From Chrysophaeum taylorii (taxonomy: Eukaryota; Sar; Pelagophyceae; Pelagomonadales; Pelagomonadaceae): a stretch of 64,000 nucleotides of DNA. The DNA lies in NCBI GenBank assembly GCA_029834535.1, contig JAQMWT010000398.1:124001-188000 (forward strand). Direction: 5' to 3'. The position numbers and the translations under genes were made by a program. Shown here one piece after another: positions 52,295-62,238 of the stretch. Under the pieces are notes generated by a model. It did no database searches. It worked only from the letters and a program-made list of their open reading frames with translations, and was not told the origin of the DNA. The first letter of the stretch is position 1. Every line of letters begins with the position of its first letter.

Positions 52295-53391
52295 CGGCGT
52301 TGGGAATTCACTTGACCCTATCAGTGAATCGCGTCAAGACGCGAGTCTGGTGAAGGGAATTGATGTGCGAACACGGCGGGTGGCTAAAGTGAACTTTTGT
52401 GAAGGGAACACCACTTTTTTTTTTTAACGGCGGCGCCGGTCCTTGCCGCGCCCCGTCAGGTCCGTGCCCCCAGCCCGCTATTGCCTAGGTCTGGTGCTCT
52501 AAGTTTCATTCGCGTTTCGGGGCGAAGGAAGAGTCACCGTGGATGGTGGTCTGTACTTCGTGCCTTAGGCGATGTGAACGGCCTCGGTATCTTCGTCTAG
52601 TTCTTCAACATCCATCTCCCAAAAGCTTTCGGGGATGGTGCTCACGGCGCTTTCGAACCTCGGTCTAGGCGAAGTCGCTATACTTGATCCGGGCCGCCGC
52701 AATGAAATTCTTGTTCATGCACAGTAGGGCAACATTGTCCGTCTCGCACGCGTCGAGCCGAGAATACCATCGGGGCAGAGTGCTTAGATTGGCTGGGCAT
52801 GATCTGCAAGTAGCTGATAACCTGCGATTAATCCTTCGAGGCTGCCCCAACGCCCACGGCCGTCATTACGCCCTCCCTTTCTTCGTATGTTTTTTGTTTC
52901 TTGCTGAGCTGTTGACGGTCAAGCGCGTCGCCCCGATGCGCAGCCTAAAAGGGGGCAAGAGGCTTGGTCGTCCGTCCGTCCGTCTGTCCGTCCGTCTGTC
53001 TGTCAGTCAGGTGCCCCTCCTGGAGTCTCTCGTCACCTTCAGGCGCTCCCAGCACAGGACACACACGTGCGTCGCCTTCCATCTGACGCGGCCAGGGTGA
53101 TATTTCTTCAGACGGCGCACGCAGTCCCACCACACCTTGGACCTCGTTGATCGTAAGATTTTGCCGGGCGTGTTCGACGTCAGCATCGACGTCGCAATCG
53201 GCTCGTTCTTGTGCTCCTCAGTCTGTCTCGCGTTTTCCTCCTCATCATCAACATTATCCTCCACCTCTCTCGTAACGCGGCTCCACTTCGCTCACGAACC
53301 TGGACATCACGAGGCGCAGAATTCTGGTGAAGTGAAGTGAACTGAAGTTCAAGGAACCTAGTGAAGTGAGTTTCGTGAATTCCCAGCGCTG
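52295..53391 (-). mobile_element. Internally deleted hAT-type transposon
   Basis: Ends are inverted: CGGCGTTGGGAATTCAC at 52295 and, reading inward from 53391, CAGCGCTGGGAATTCAC, with CAGxG-type tips usual for hAT elements. Inside on the minus strand are a BED zinc-finger fragment at 53001-53264 (RSKVWWDCVRRL ... CVLCWERLK) and a fragment resembling the hAT C-terminal dimerisation end at 52668-52850 (RLDACETDNVALLCMNKNF). The RNase-H-like core between them is missing, so the element is non-autonomous. The 8-bp target duplication is not visible. Short GTGAA motifs cluster near both ends, and a (TCCG/TCTG)n tract lies at about 52970-53008. Confidence 0.5.
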
Positions 53392-53559
53392 GTTAACAAT
53401 GTACCCGGTTGAAGAAAAAGCCTTCCGGTGAATAACCAGGAGGACTGTGCGAACCGCCGTCGCCGCAATCAGATCGCGCTGGCGAGGCCAAGGCGGCGAC
53501 CTCTGATCAGTTCTGAGAAGTGCTTGAGATCGAACTGTGCTTGATGCCTCACTGTGTGT

Positions 53560-54600
53560 GCCAATCGCTGCGCTCGCGCTTCGGCGAGCGGGCAAGGTCT
53601 CGTCGCGCGCGGTTTTGACGGCCTCCGAGGCGCGGTGCGCTTCGCGATCGCGCGAGTGCCTCGCGCACATGCGATTCGTGAGGGCTAAGGGCGCCGAGTA
53701 GACGTCCTCTGCAACGACGCCGCGGGCGCCGCTTCCACGCGACCTCGCGCGCATATTCCGCGGCCTCCTCGACGCCTTCGCCCGGACGTTGCTGCTGGGC
53801 GTTGTGGCACGCGGCAGGGCTTCGGTCCAGAGCGGCGCGATGTCCGCGGGCGACCTCCTCAGGTTTAGCACGTACGCGGCCGGCGGACCTCGCGTTCGGG
53901 GGCCTCGGGGGCCTCGGCAAGCTCGCCGTCGCGGATACCGCCGAGGATACCGCCGCGCTGCTGCGGTCGTCCGCGGCCCCGACGACACCAACGGGGCGCG
54001 GTCGCCTTCCTCGATGGCGTCGCGCTGGAACCCGCGGCGTTCGACCAGCGCGCATTACGTTGAGCTCCGGGAGTTGTGTCTCGCTTACGGCCGTCCGTAG
54101 CCCGCTCCGCGCGCGTCCTGGTCGGGGCGAGCAAGACCTCGGTGTGCGGCCTCTTTCTCGGGCTCTACGACGCAGATTCTGGCACCGTTTCCGTCGCCGG
54201 CCTCGACGTTTCCAAGGCTGCGCCACCGCAGCTCGTCGCGCTCGGAAATAGCCGCGTCGAACCAGGCCGCCGCCGTCGTCTTTGCTCTCGGGGGGACAGC
54301 GCGCGCGTGGTTATCGGCTGCTCCCTCTGACGCCGAGGCGCGAGCCTTTTGCGATTAGACGATCATCTTAAGGAGGAACGCCTCCTCGACGCCGTCTTCG
54401 CCGACGCCCGCGAACGCGGCTTCACTCTCTTCGTCATCGCCCGCGCCGCCGTATGGCCAGCTGCGACGCCATCTCTCCGTCCTCAAGGACGGCAGGATTG
54501 CCATAACCGGAACTTACGACGACCTCCTCCGGGATCTGACCTCCAAAGTCGCCAATCTCCCCCGGCAATCGACCCCTTCCATCGACGCTCCCCCTAGACC
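53560..54600 (+). pseudogene. ABCB-type ABC transporter, decayed
   Basis: Pieces of a half-size or full ABC exporter survive in order but in different frames. First is the end of the membrane domain near 53590-53690 (SSRAVLTASEARC ... HMRFVRAKGAE, matching the TVRSFxxE-type loop). Next, 53838-53950 has MSAGDLLRFSTYA and FGGLGGLGKLAVADTAED. Then a nucleotide-binding-domain part at 54110-54240 has LFLGLYDADSGTVSVAGLDVS, and 54350-54560 has LLDAVFADARERGFTLFVIAR and LKDGRIAITGTYDDLL. The Walker A Gly/Lys core is not recognisable and the signature motif is missing. At least three frame changes separate the pieces, so no working protein is made. Confidence 0.65.
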
Positions 54601-55810
<1,210 letters not shown>

Positions 55811-56249
55811 AACAGCGGCGGCGGGGCTGCTCTTCGACACGCGCGCCGCAAAGCCAGGAGGACCGGCGTGTTCTCTGTTTCACAACAACAAGGTCTTCGG
55901 GCACCGCACGTGGTGTCTTGTCTGGGCAGCCACGACGACGCACAAACGAGCGAACCATCAAAGGAAGAAACGAAGGTACTCAGTCCCTGCCCACCCAATT
56001 GTACTGCAATCACCACCCGCCTCCACTCCACAAGTCCGATGCCCATCCCCTAGTTTCATATATCGTGTTCAGTAATATACGGCGCGCCTCTCTCTGACGT
56101 AGACGGCGACAGGAAACGATCCCCCTTCCTTTCCTGGGGCAACGCGTCGTGGCATCATTGTTGACGTTGTCGCCAGGTCGTCCCAAGAATGCAGCTGTGC
56201 GGGTTTGTTTTAGAGTCCGTTTTTATTGTTTTCATTGGGGGGGAGGACG
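55811..56249. other. Intergenic, nothing recognised
   Basis: 439 bp between two rightward genes. No repeats or conserved coding are visible; a G8 tract lies just before the FHA gene ATG. Confidence 0.5.
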
Positions 56250-57247
56250 ATGGTCGAGGAATCGGCGGCCCACGCGTATGCGAAACTCCAGGGAAAGTTT
56301 CTGTGCGCGGATCCGGCGACGCGGGTCAACGGCGCGCAGGTACGCCGAGGAGATGGACGAGGAGCCCGCCGAGGTCGACGCCGAGATACGTGCGTAGTGG
56401 TTCCGCGTTCTCGATTACAACGTGCAGGACATACGACGGTCCGGCTCGGGCGCGCGGGGGAGGATGCCGATGATTTCATCGCCCTCGGGACAACCAAGTC
56501 GATGTCACGGCACCACGCGACGATTCGGTGGCTGAGCGAATCCGACTCGTGGCAGATTTCTTGCCTATCGAAGAACGGTATGGTTGTCGACCAGGCCTTC
56601 TACGGCAAGGGCGAGACGATCGAGCTCAAGCACAAATCGAGCGAGTGATGCCATCTTTGCCGCTTTGAGCCCTCGCAGGCGTCAAGATCGGCCCGTGCGC
56701 GATGTACTTTTTGCTCCCCGGCGAACAGCCCCCCCGACCTCGGGCGGAGGAAGAGGTTGATGAGACGACCAAAAAGCGGAAGACCCCCGACCCGCCGTCC
56801 CTTGAAGAAAAGAAGCCTCCGGAGGAAAAGAAGCAGACCTACGCCGAGCTCGTGAAGGCTGCCTTCGACAGCGGCGCCCTCGACGATGTCGCGGGCGTCT
56901 CCTCGACCGACGTCAAGGACTGGATCGTCGCCAACGTCGATGCGTGGAAGGGGGCCTCGCCCGACCAGATAAAGCTCCTTGCGACCGGCGTCCAGGGGGC
57001 CCTCGCTCGATCCAAGGATTACGAAAAGCTCGAGGGATCCTCGAGACAAAACAAGTGGCGTCGCGTCGCTCCGCTCGCTGACGACGTCGACGGACCTCCC
57101 GCAAAAAAGGCCGCGACTGGAGGAGGAGGAGGAGGAGCCGCGGTGCCGCCGCCACAACCCACGGCGCAGCCTCTAGACGAACCGCAAGGAGGAGCGCCTG
57201 CCGCATCGTCACAAGCGCCGCCTTTAGACCCGATGATCTCGAGCTGA
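56250..57247 (+). CDS. FHA and winged-helix-like nuclear protein
   Basis: The 294-residue product comes from four exons: 56250-56302, 56340-56389, 56428-56640 and 56679-57247. Introns are 37, 38 and 38 nt; the first two are GT...GCAG and the third is GC...GCAG, and all keep frame. The FHA domain (about 15-120) includes TVRLGRAG, MSRHHATIRW, SKNGMVVD and VKIGPCAMYFLLPG, close to the Fhl1/FoxK type, with the Arg, Ser and His of the phosphothreonine site present. After a Lys/Glu linker comes a helical domain (about 160-235, QTYAELVKAAFDSGALDD ... VKDWIVANVDAWKG ... NKWRRV) that resembles a divergent winged helix of forkhead or linker-histone type. The tail has PPAKKAA and polyGly/Pro. Probably binds phosphorylated partners on chromatin. 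Confidence 0.7.
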
Positions 57248-57356
57248 GGTCCGACGACCGTTTTGCTATTATGCTTTTTTTATATCCAGGGAAATTATCC
57301 TAGCAACATGGGGTTCTCCAATTTTTTTCAGTCGAATCACTCACTCACTCACTCAC

Positions 57357-58070
57357 TCAGTAGCGGCCACGTTCGCGCGAGCGGGACCGGTCGCGGCGGC
57401 GGTCGTCCCTGCGATGGTCGTTCCTGCGGTGATCGTCCCTGGCGCGGTGGTCGTCCCTGGCGCGGTGGTCGTGGTCTTCCCTGCGGCGGTCATCTCGGCC
57501 TCGGTACTCGTCTCGGCGGGGGGCGTCGCGTCGGTCGAACTCCCGGCCGCCGCCGCCGCCGCCCCCCCCGCCGTAATGGGATCTCCCGCCACCGCCGCCG
57601 CCGCCTCCACGAGACGGCGGCGGCGGTCTTCCGCCGCCGGCATGATGGGTAGGCGCGTCGAGGCCCTGGTTGGGCTTCTTCTCGGCCATCTCGACGTGGA
57701 GCTTGGAGCCGTTGAGCCTACGAGCAAGTCGAATAAGGTCCTCGTACCAAGCTCACTCGTGTCCGTCGAAAAACGATGGCGCCGCGTGCGCGGCGTGCGA
57801 GTCTTCATACCTGTCAGAGAGTCGGGCAGCAGGTCAAGACGGGCCGCACTGCACGAGGCAGTCGTCGTTGCCGTAGAACTTGACGCGGTGGGGCATCATG
57901 TCCGGAAAGACCCCCCGACCTTGCGGGCGTTCGCGCGCAATGACCCCGAGGCCCCCGAAGAGGTCAACGACATCCTCGCTCGTGCACCCCTTGGGCAAGT
58001 TCGAAATGTAGATCCGCGAGTTCGCGCAGGCCTCGCCGCCCAGGCAGCTCTCTCCGCAGCGGTTGTTCAT
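57357..58070 (-). CDS. FUS/TAF15-type RRM protein with RGG-RD tail
   Basis: The 211-residue product comes from exons 57850-58070, 57757-57810 and 57357-57717, with two 39-nt GT...AG introns (57811-57849 and 57718-57756). The RRM (about 17-100) has RNP2 RIYISNLPKG, VVDLFGGLGVIARE, HRVKFYGNDDC, then LVQYEDSHAAHAA and LNGSKLHVEMAEKKP, the pattern of FET-family (FUS/EWS/TAF15) RRMs and their plant TAF15 relatives. The tail has Gly-rich runs, then Arg/Asp/His dipeptides and a final RDRSRSRERGRY. The RanBP2-type zinc finger and N-terminal SYGQ-rich domain of animal FET proteins are absent. Likely a nuclear RNA-binding protein in transcription or splicing. The gene starts 45 bp after the end of the aminotransferase gene on the same strand. 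Confidence 0.8.
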
Positions 58071-58115
58071 AATAGCCTAGTAGTAGGAAAAAAACGTCGT
58101 CGCTGGATTCCGTTA

Positions 58116-59555
58116 TTAGGTTGGCGTGCGGGTTGCGACATTGTTGTTTTTTCCCAAAATGGGGGGGGGGAGGACATTGAGGCGTCTGAGCTCGGTGTGG
58201 AGGGCGTCGAGAAAGCGGTCGGCGTCCCGAATCGAAAAGCACATTGGGGGTTTGATGACGATGACGTTGTCACCGGGGCCGTCGAGGGAGGTGAGGATGT
58301 TGTGGCGCTGGACGAGGGCGGAGCAGAGAAGACTCGCGTAACGCGTCGCTGGAGTTTTCGTTGTCCGGTCGGTGACGAGGTCGGCGCCGAGAAAGAGTCC
58401 TATGCCGCGGACATCGCCCACGGTGACCCGGTCGAGCGACGCGTCCTCGCCAATCGCCCGGAGGCGACGGACGAGGTGGTTGCCCACCGCGGTCGCGTTG
58501 TTGCGGAGCCTTTCGGCCTTTAGAACGTCGAAGACGGAAAGACCGGCCGCGCAGCAGACGGGATTGCCGCCAAAGGTGTTGAAATACTCAGGTCCCTTGG
58601 CAAACTCGTCGGCGCACCGACCCACAACAACGACGGCCGCGAGGGGCATGCCGTTTCCGAGAGGTTTTCCGAGCGTGACGAGATCTGGAAAAACGCCGTG
58701 GGCCTCGAACGCGTACCACCATCGACCCGTCCGGCCCATCGCCGTCTGGACCTCGTCCGCCACGCAGAGCCCCCCCGCGCCGCGCACGGTCTCGAAGGCG
58801 GCGCGCATCCAGCCCTCGGGCGCCATCACCACCCCCGCGACGGACATGCCGGACTCGACGAAGAACGCGGAGACGCCGCGGCCGTCTTCGCGCAATTTGC
58901 GCGCCGCCGCTGCCGTGTCTCGCCTTGCTGATTCGGCCGACGCGGAACCGCGGTAGACGTCGGGGGTCGGCACCGCTTCCACCGCGTCCGGCTTGCCCCC
59001 CAAATACGCGTATTTGTAGGGCGATATCCCCGCGACGGACTTGGTGTGTCCGTGGTACGCGCCGTCGACGACCACGACGCCCCGGCGCTTGGTGTAGGCC
59101 GCGCACAACCGCAGCGCGAGGTCGTTCGCCTCGCTCCCCGAGTTGACGAAAAACACGACCCCCGTCTCGCGGAGCTCGGAACCCGCGGGCATCGTCTCGA
59201 CGAGTTTACGCGCGAGCGCGCACACGTTCGGGTGAAGGTACCGCGTGTTCGTGTTGAGGGTGTGGACCTGGGTTGCGACGGCCCGCGCGACGGCGGGATG
59301 GGCGTGCCCCACGTGGGCCACGTTGTTCCGGGTGTCGAGGTACGCGCGCCCCTTCTCGTCGCGCATCACCGCCCCGCAGCCCGACAGGAGCATGAGGGGA
59401 TTCGTGTTCGCGTACGACACGGACTGAGCGGAACACATGTACCTACGCCGGGCGGCGATAACCTCCGCCTTGGAAGGGCCTTTGCGCCGCCAGAGCCACC
59501 GCGCGACGACCGCCACAGTAAAGAGGCTCGTTGCCACGACGATCACCTCCTTCAT
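58116..59555 (-). CDS. Class III PLP enzyme, ethanolamine-phosphate phospho-lyase-like
   Basis: A 479-residue PLP enzyme of the aminotransferase class III fold, closest in pattern to ETNPPL/AGXT2L proteins, which break down phosphoethanolamine to acetaldehyde, ammonia and phosphate. Visible: YLDTRNNVAHVGHAHP, NTRYLHPNVCALARKLVETMP, FFVNSGSEANDLALRL, DGAYHGHTKSVAGISPYKY, the PLP-ring Asp region CVADEVQTAMGRTGR, and the PLP lysine in LVTLGKPLGNGMPLA (near residue 297). The C-terminal part has DVRGIGLFLGADLV. Residues 1-22 are a hydrophobic stretch followed by RRK, suggesting a membrane anchor or signal that cytosolic homologues lack. The ATG lies 15 bp from the end of a Helitron-like copy, so the promoter must be in or beyond that repeat. 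Confidence 0.85.
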   Translation of the reverse strand: MKEVIVVATSLFTVAVVARWLWRRKGPSKAEVIAARRRYMCSAQSVSYANTNPLMLLSGCGAVMRDEKGRAYLDTRNNVAHVGHAHPAVARAVATQVHTLNTNTRYLHPNVCALARKLVETMPAGSELRETGVVFFVNSGSEANDLALRLCAAYTKRRGVVVVDGAYHGHTKSVAGISPYKYAYLGGKPDAVEAVPTPDVYRGSASAESARRDTAAAARKLREDGRGVSAFFVESGMSVAGVVMAPEGWMRAAFETVRGAGGLCVADEVQTAMGRTGRWWYAFEAHGVFPDLVTLGKPLGNGMPLAAVVVVGRCADEFAKGPEYFNTFGGNPVCCAAGLSVFDVLKAERLRNNATAVGNHLVRRLRAIGEDASLDRVTVGDVRGIGLFLGADLVTDRTTKTPATRYASLLCSALVQRHNILTSLDGPGDNVIVIKPPMCFSIRDADRFLDALHTELRRLNVLPPPILGKNNNVATRTPT

Positions 59556-59570
59556 ACCCTTTATTATTTA

Positions 59571-60651
59571 CAAGTGCAGGCCAGTAAGTTCACCTAGTCC
59601 CAATCTCTAACCCCAGTAAGTTCACCTGGTCCCAGTAAGTTTCATATAAGTTCACCTGGTCAGTAAGTTCACCTAGCTCTAACCAACTCCTTCGAGCTCG
59701 TCGCTCTCGCCTCCGCCAATCTAAGCTGCTTCGATCTGCACGCGCCGCCAACCTTTGAGTGAGTTTACTCTAAAAACCCATTGCTCTAAAACCCCAGTAT
59801 GTTCACCTGGTCCCAGTTTCACCTGGTCACTCAGCTCACCTAGTCCCAATCTCCAACCCCAGTAAGTTCACCTGGTCCCAGTAAGTTCACCTACAGTGCG
59901 CGTGTAGACGCCGTGAGGGGGCTTATCGGTATTGCGCAGCACGTGTGGGGTAGGGTGGAGTCGTCGACCCGGATGAGTATATCCTCGGGGATGCCGATCG
60001 ACAGAGAGCCACATAGAGCTGGACGTGGCAGAAGACGGGCTTCGCCAAGAGGACGCCGACCTCGCGGGGCGTCTGGCCCTGGCTCTTGTTGATCGTTTGG
60101 CGTCGGCGGGCCTTAAGGGATCCAGGTTGGAGGAGCCTCGGTGACAACGACACGATCGATCATGTATCTGGTACCGTTGCAGTGGCCGTGCGACGGGTCG
60201 AGGTTGAGAAGACTTTAAACTCGCGATCAAAGTCAGCATGCCGTTGGTTGTCAGGGAGTTGAAAACTCTTACTGTAAAGAGCGAGGCGTCGTCTTCCGAC
60301 CCAGCCTAGTCAGCCGAAAAGAACTCCGACGCCTCGTCTCCGGGAAAAAAGGCCGCGGTCATGCGCGCGTTGTCAGCATCGACAACATCGTTTCGACGGG
60401 GCGTGAGAATGGCGCGCTGAAAGAGCCGCCGCGGGTCGTGGAAATAGTCTGCGAGGTCGCCGTAGACGGCTTGGAGGATCACTGTCTGGCTCTCGCGCCT
60501 ACCTGATCCTTACTCTCGCGCCTACCTGATCCTTACCCTAAATCGAGGGACAGACAAACCCCACACACACCCCCCCCTCTTAGCAGTCGACATTTAAAGA
60601 CAGACAAACAAACAGACAGACAGACAAACATCTGTCGATTAGTAGTTAGGA
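59571..60651 (-). mobile_element. Helitron-like element, copy 5
   Basis: Complete unit in reverse: 5' end TCCTAACTAC at 60651, 3' end GCCTGCACTTG at 59571, flanked by A and T as in the other independent insertions. It includes the helicase remnant (INKSQGQTPREVGVLL and PVFCHVQLYVALCR in one frame near 59950-60100), and the GGTGAACTTACTGG repeats near 59590-59900. The TCTG tract is interrupted by the 40-bp mini-element. It fills the space between two divergent ATGs. Confidence 0.75.
60559..60598 (+). repeat. 40-bp C-tract mini-element inserted in Helitron copy 5
   Basis: CCCCACACACAC, a C-tract, then TCTTAGCAGTCGACATTTAAA, absent from the other Helitron-like copies. It is flanked on both sides by GACAGACAAA, a 10-bp direct repeat that could be a target duplication, though it lies in a tandem repeat. 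Almost identical to 35130-35169. Confidence 0.8.
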
Positions 60652-60659
60652 TAAACCCT

Positions 60660-61460
60660 ATGCTTCGGTATATCTTCTTCCTCACGGGGGCCCATGGATT
60701 CATCGTCTCCTCGACCCCCAGGACGGCGGCGGCGACCACCGTCTCCTCGCAGAAGCAGGACCCGATCGAGAAGCTTTTCAACTTTTTCTTCGGCGCCGTC
60801 GAGAGCGAGCCCATGGGTCTGACGCGAATGACGGTAGAGACCGCCCCCGACCAATACCCCGCCGAGCTTCGCGTTCGCGCCGACCCCGTCGCCTCGGACG
60901 ACCCCGAGTGCGCACAGTGGGTGCGGCCCACCCTCAAGCAAACAGGCCTCGAGAAGCGCCCGCTCAAGCTCGCGTACGACGCGGCTTCCGACGGCTTTAC
61001 GCCGTACGCCTTTCACCGCGCCGTCGATCGCCTCGGGCCCGGCGTCATTCTGGCCACTTCCACCGATGGCCAGCGCTTCGGTGGTTACAACCCCAAGGGT
61101 TGGGTCGGCTACGGCGAGTTCCGCCCAGGCCTCTCTGCGTTCCTCTACGTCTGGAAGCCCGGCGATTCTCTCGTCAAGCTCCGCAAGACCGGCGGCGCCG
61201 GGATGTGCGTCGTCGACAAACCCGAGGAGGGACCCATGTTCGGGGCCGAGGGCCTCTGCATCCCCATGCGACCGGGTTACGAGAAAAGGGCGAGGTGCAA
61301 GCTCGGACCCTACTATGACCGAATGCCCGACGGAGATAATACCATCTTTTCCGACGGCAGGATGGACGTCATCCTCGAAGACCTCAAAGTATACACCGGC
61401 GTTTACGAGGACGGTGAACCTATTCCCTTCGACGACGCCATCCCTTTCTCTTTGACATAA
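60660..61460 (+). CDS. TLDc-domain-like protein with plastid/secretory leader
   Basis: A 266-residue protein. Residues 1-20 are hydrophobic (MLRYIFFLTGAHGFIVSS), consistent with an ER or complex-plastid leader. From about 100 the sequence follows the TLDc pattern: LAYDAASDGFTPYAFHRAVD, then GPGVILATSTDGQRFGGYNPKGW, then GLSAFLYVWKPGD, and near the end IFSDGRMDVILEDLKVYTG. In other eukaryotes TLDc proteins are linked to oxidative-stress protection and V-ATPase binding; a plastid-directed version would act elsewhere. One exon. The ATG lies 8 bp after the end of Helitron-like copy 5. Confidence 0.7.
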   Translation: MLRYIFFLTGAHGFIVSSTPRTAAATTVSSQKQDPIEKLFNFFFGAVESEPMGLTRMTVETAPDQYPAELRVRADPVASDDPECAQWVRPTLKQTGLEKRPLKLAYDAASDGFTPYAFHRAVDRLGPGVILATSTDGQRFGGYNPKGWVGYGEFRPGLSAFLYVWKPGDSLVKLRKTGGAGMCVVDKPEEGPMFGAEGLCIPMRPGYEKRARCKLGPYYDRMPDGDNTIFSDGRMDVILEDLKVYTGVYEDGEPIPFDDAIPFSLT

Positions 61461-61468
61461 TCAATCCC

Positions 61469-61500
<32 letters not shown>

Positions 61501-61754
61501 CCAGATGAGATGATGAAACGAGATGGAGAGTGGGGGGTGGGCTTCTTTCTTTTTGATGATGCGGGAACGCCAGAGTAGGATGTCGGATTATTATTAATCG
61601 GGAGAGGGGCGGATAATACATCCGTCGCGATCCGCGTAGCATGCTACGCCTTTTGCTGCTGCGGCGTCGTTGTCGGGCCTGTCTTTTCTTTGTATGAATA
61701 TTCGCCGCTAGCAAAAAACACAAAGCAGGGTCCCCACCCGGTCGTCGCGGGGCG
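61461..61754. other. Intergenic with (GAC)n repeat
   Basis: 294 bp. A GAC run lies at about 61472-61501 just after the TLDc gene stop. The rest is AT-richer and shows nothing recognised. Confidence 0.6.
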
Positions 61755-62216
61755 ATGTGCGTGGGGTGCATCCGCGAAGCGTTTGTGTCCCGAGGAAGTA
61801 CCGTCCTCGAGAGCGGCGCGTTCGCGTTGAACTTCGCAGCGTGCGCCCAATGCGGCTCTCGGGACGTGCCGCGGAGCCGCGGGGTGAAGGTTGTGGTAGA
61901 GGAGGAGGAGGAGGAGCTAGTCGAGGAGACCGAGTTCGAGCACGCGTGCGAGTGCGGCCACGTGGTGGCCTCCCACTGGCACAAGTACGCCGTCGACGCC
62001 GCGTCGAGGCGCTGGGTGATGGAGTGCTGCCTCTGCGGGCGGGGCGCAGACGAGCGCGCGACTTTGCGTCCCAGCGCGCGCGGACGATCGCAACCACCAC
62101 CACCACCACCGGTACCACGAAGAGAAGATCGCGCGCTTTTGAGTGCTATCCAAGTCCCGCACATGCTGCCGGGCGGAATCGCGCCCGGGGAAAGCGAGGA
62201 CGACGAGTGGGGGTAG
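61755..62216 (+). CDS. CHURC1: Churchill (CHURC1) zinc-binding protein
   Basis: A 153-residue protein matching Churchill along its first 110 residues: MCVGCIREAFVSRGSTVLES, GAFALNFAACAQCGSRD, an acidic loop, HACECGHVVASHWHKY and MECCLCGRGADE. The Cys pairs (CVGC, CAQC, CECGH, CLCG) and His residues that bind zinc in Churchill are all present. In vertebrates the protein controls FGF response genes; in algae the role is unknown but the fold is widely conserved. The C-terminal 40 residues (polyPro, then EDDEWG) are an extension. Convergent with the PLGG1-like gene, 22 bp apart. Confidence 0.9.
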   Translation: MCVGCIREAFVSRGSTVLESGAFALNFAACAQCGSRDVPRSRGVKVVVEEEEEELVEETEFEHACECGHVVASHWHKYAVDAASRRWVMECCLCGRGADERATLRPSARGRSQPPPPPPVPRREDRALLSAIQVPHMLPGGIAPGESEDDEWG

Positions 62217-62238
62217 GCGGGCTGTGACGATCATCGAT

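Noticed and set aside
56390-56473. Separate small gene around 56149-56473
   Set aside because: The frames are explained by exons and 37-38-nt introns of the FHA gene.
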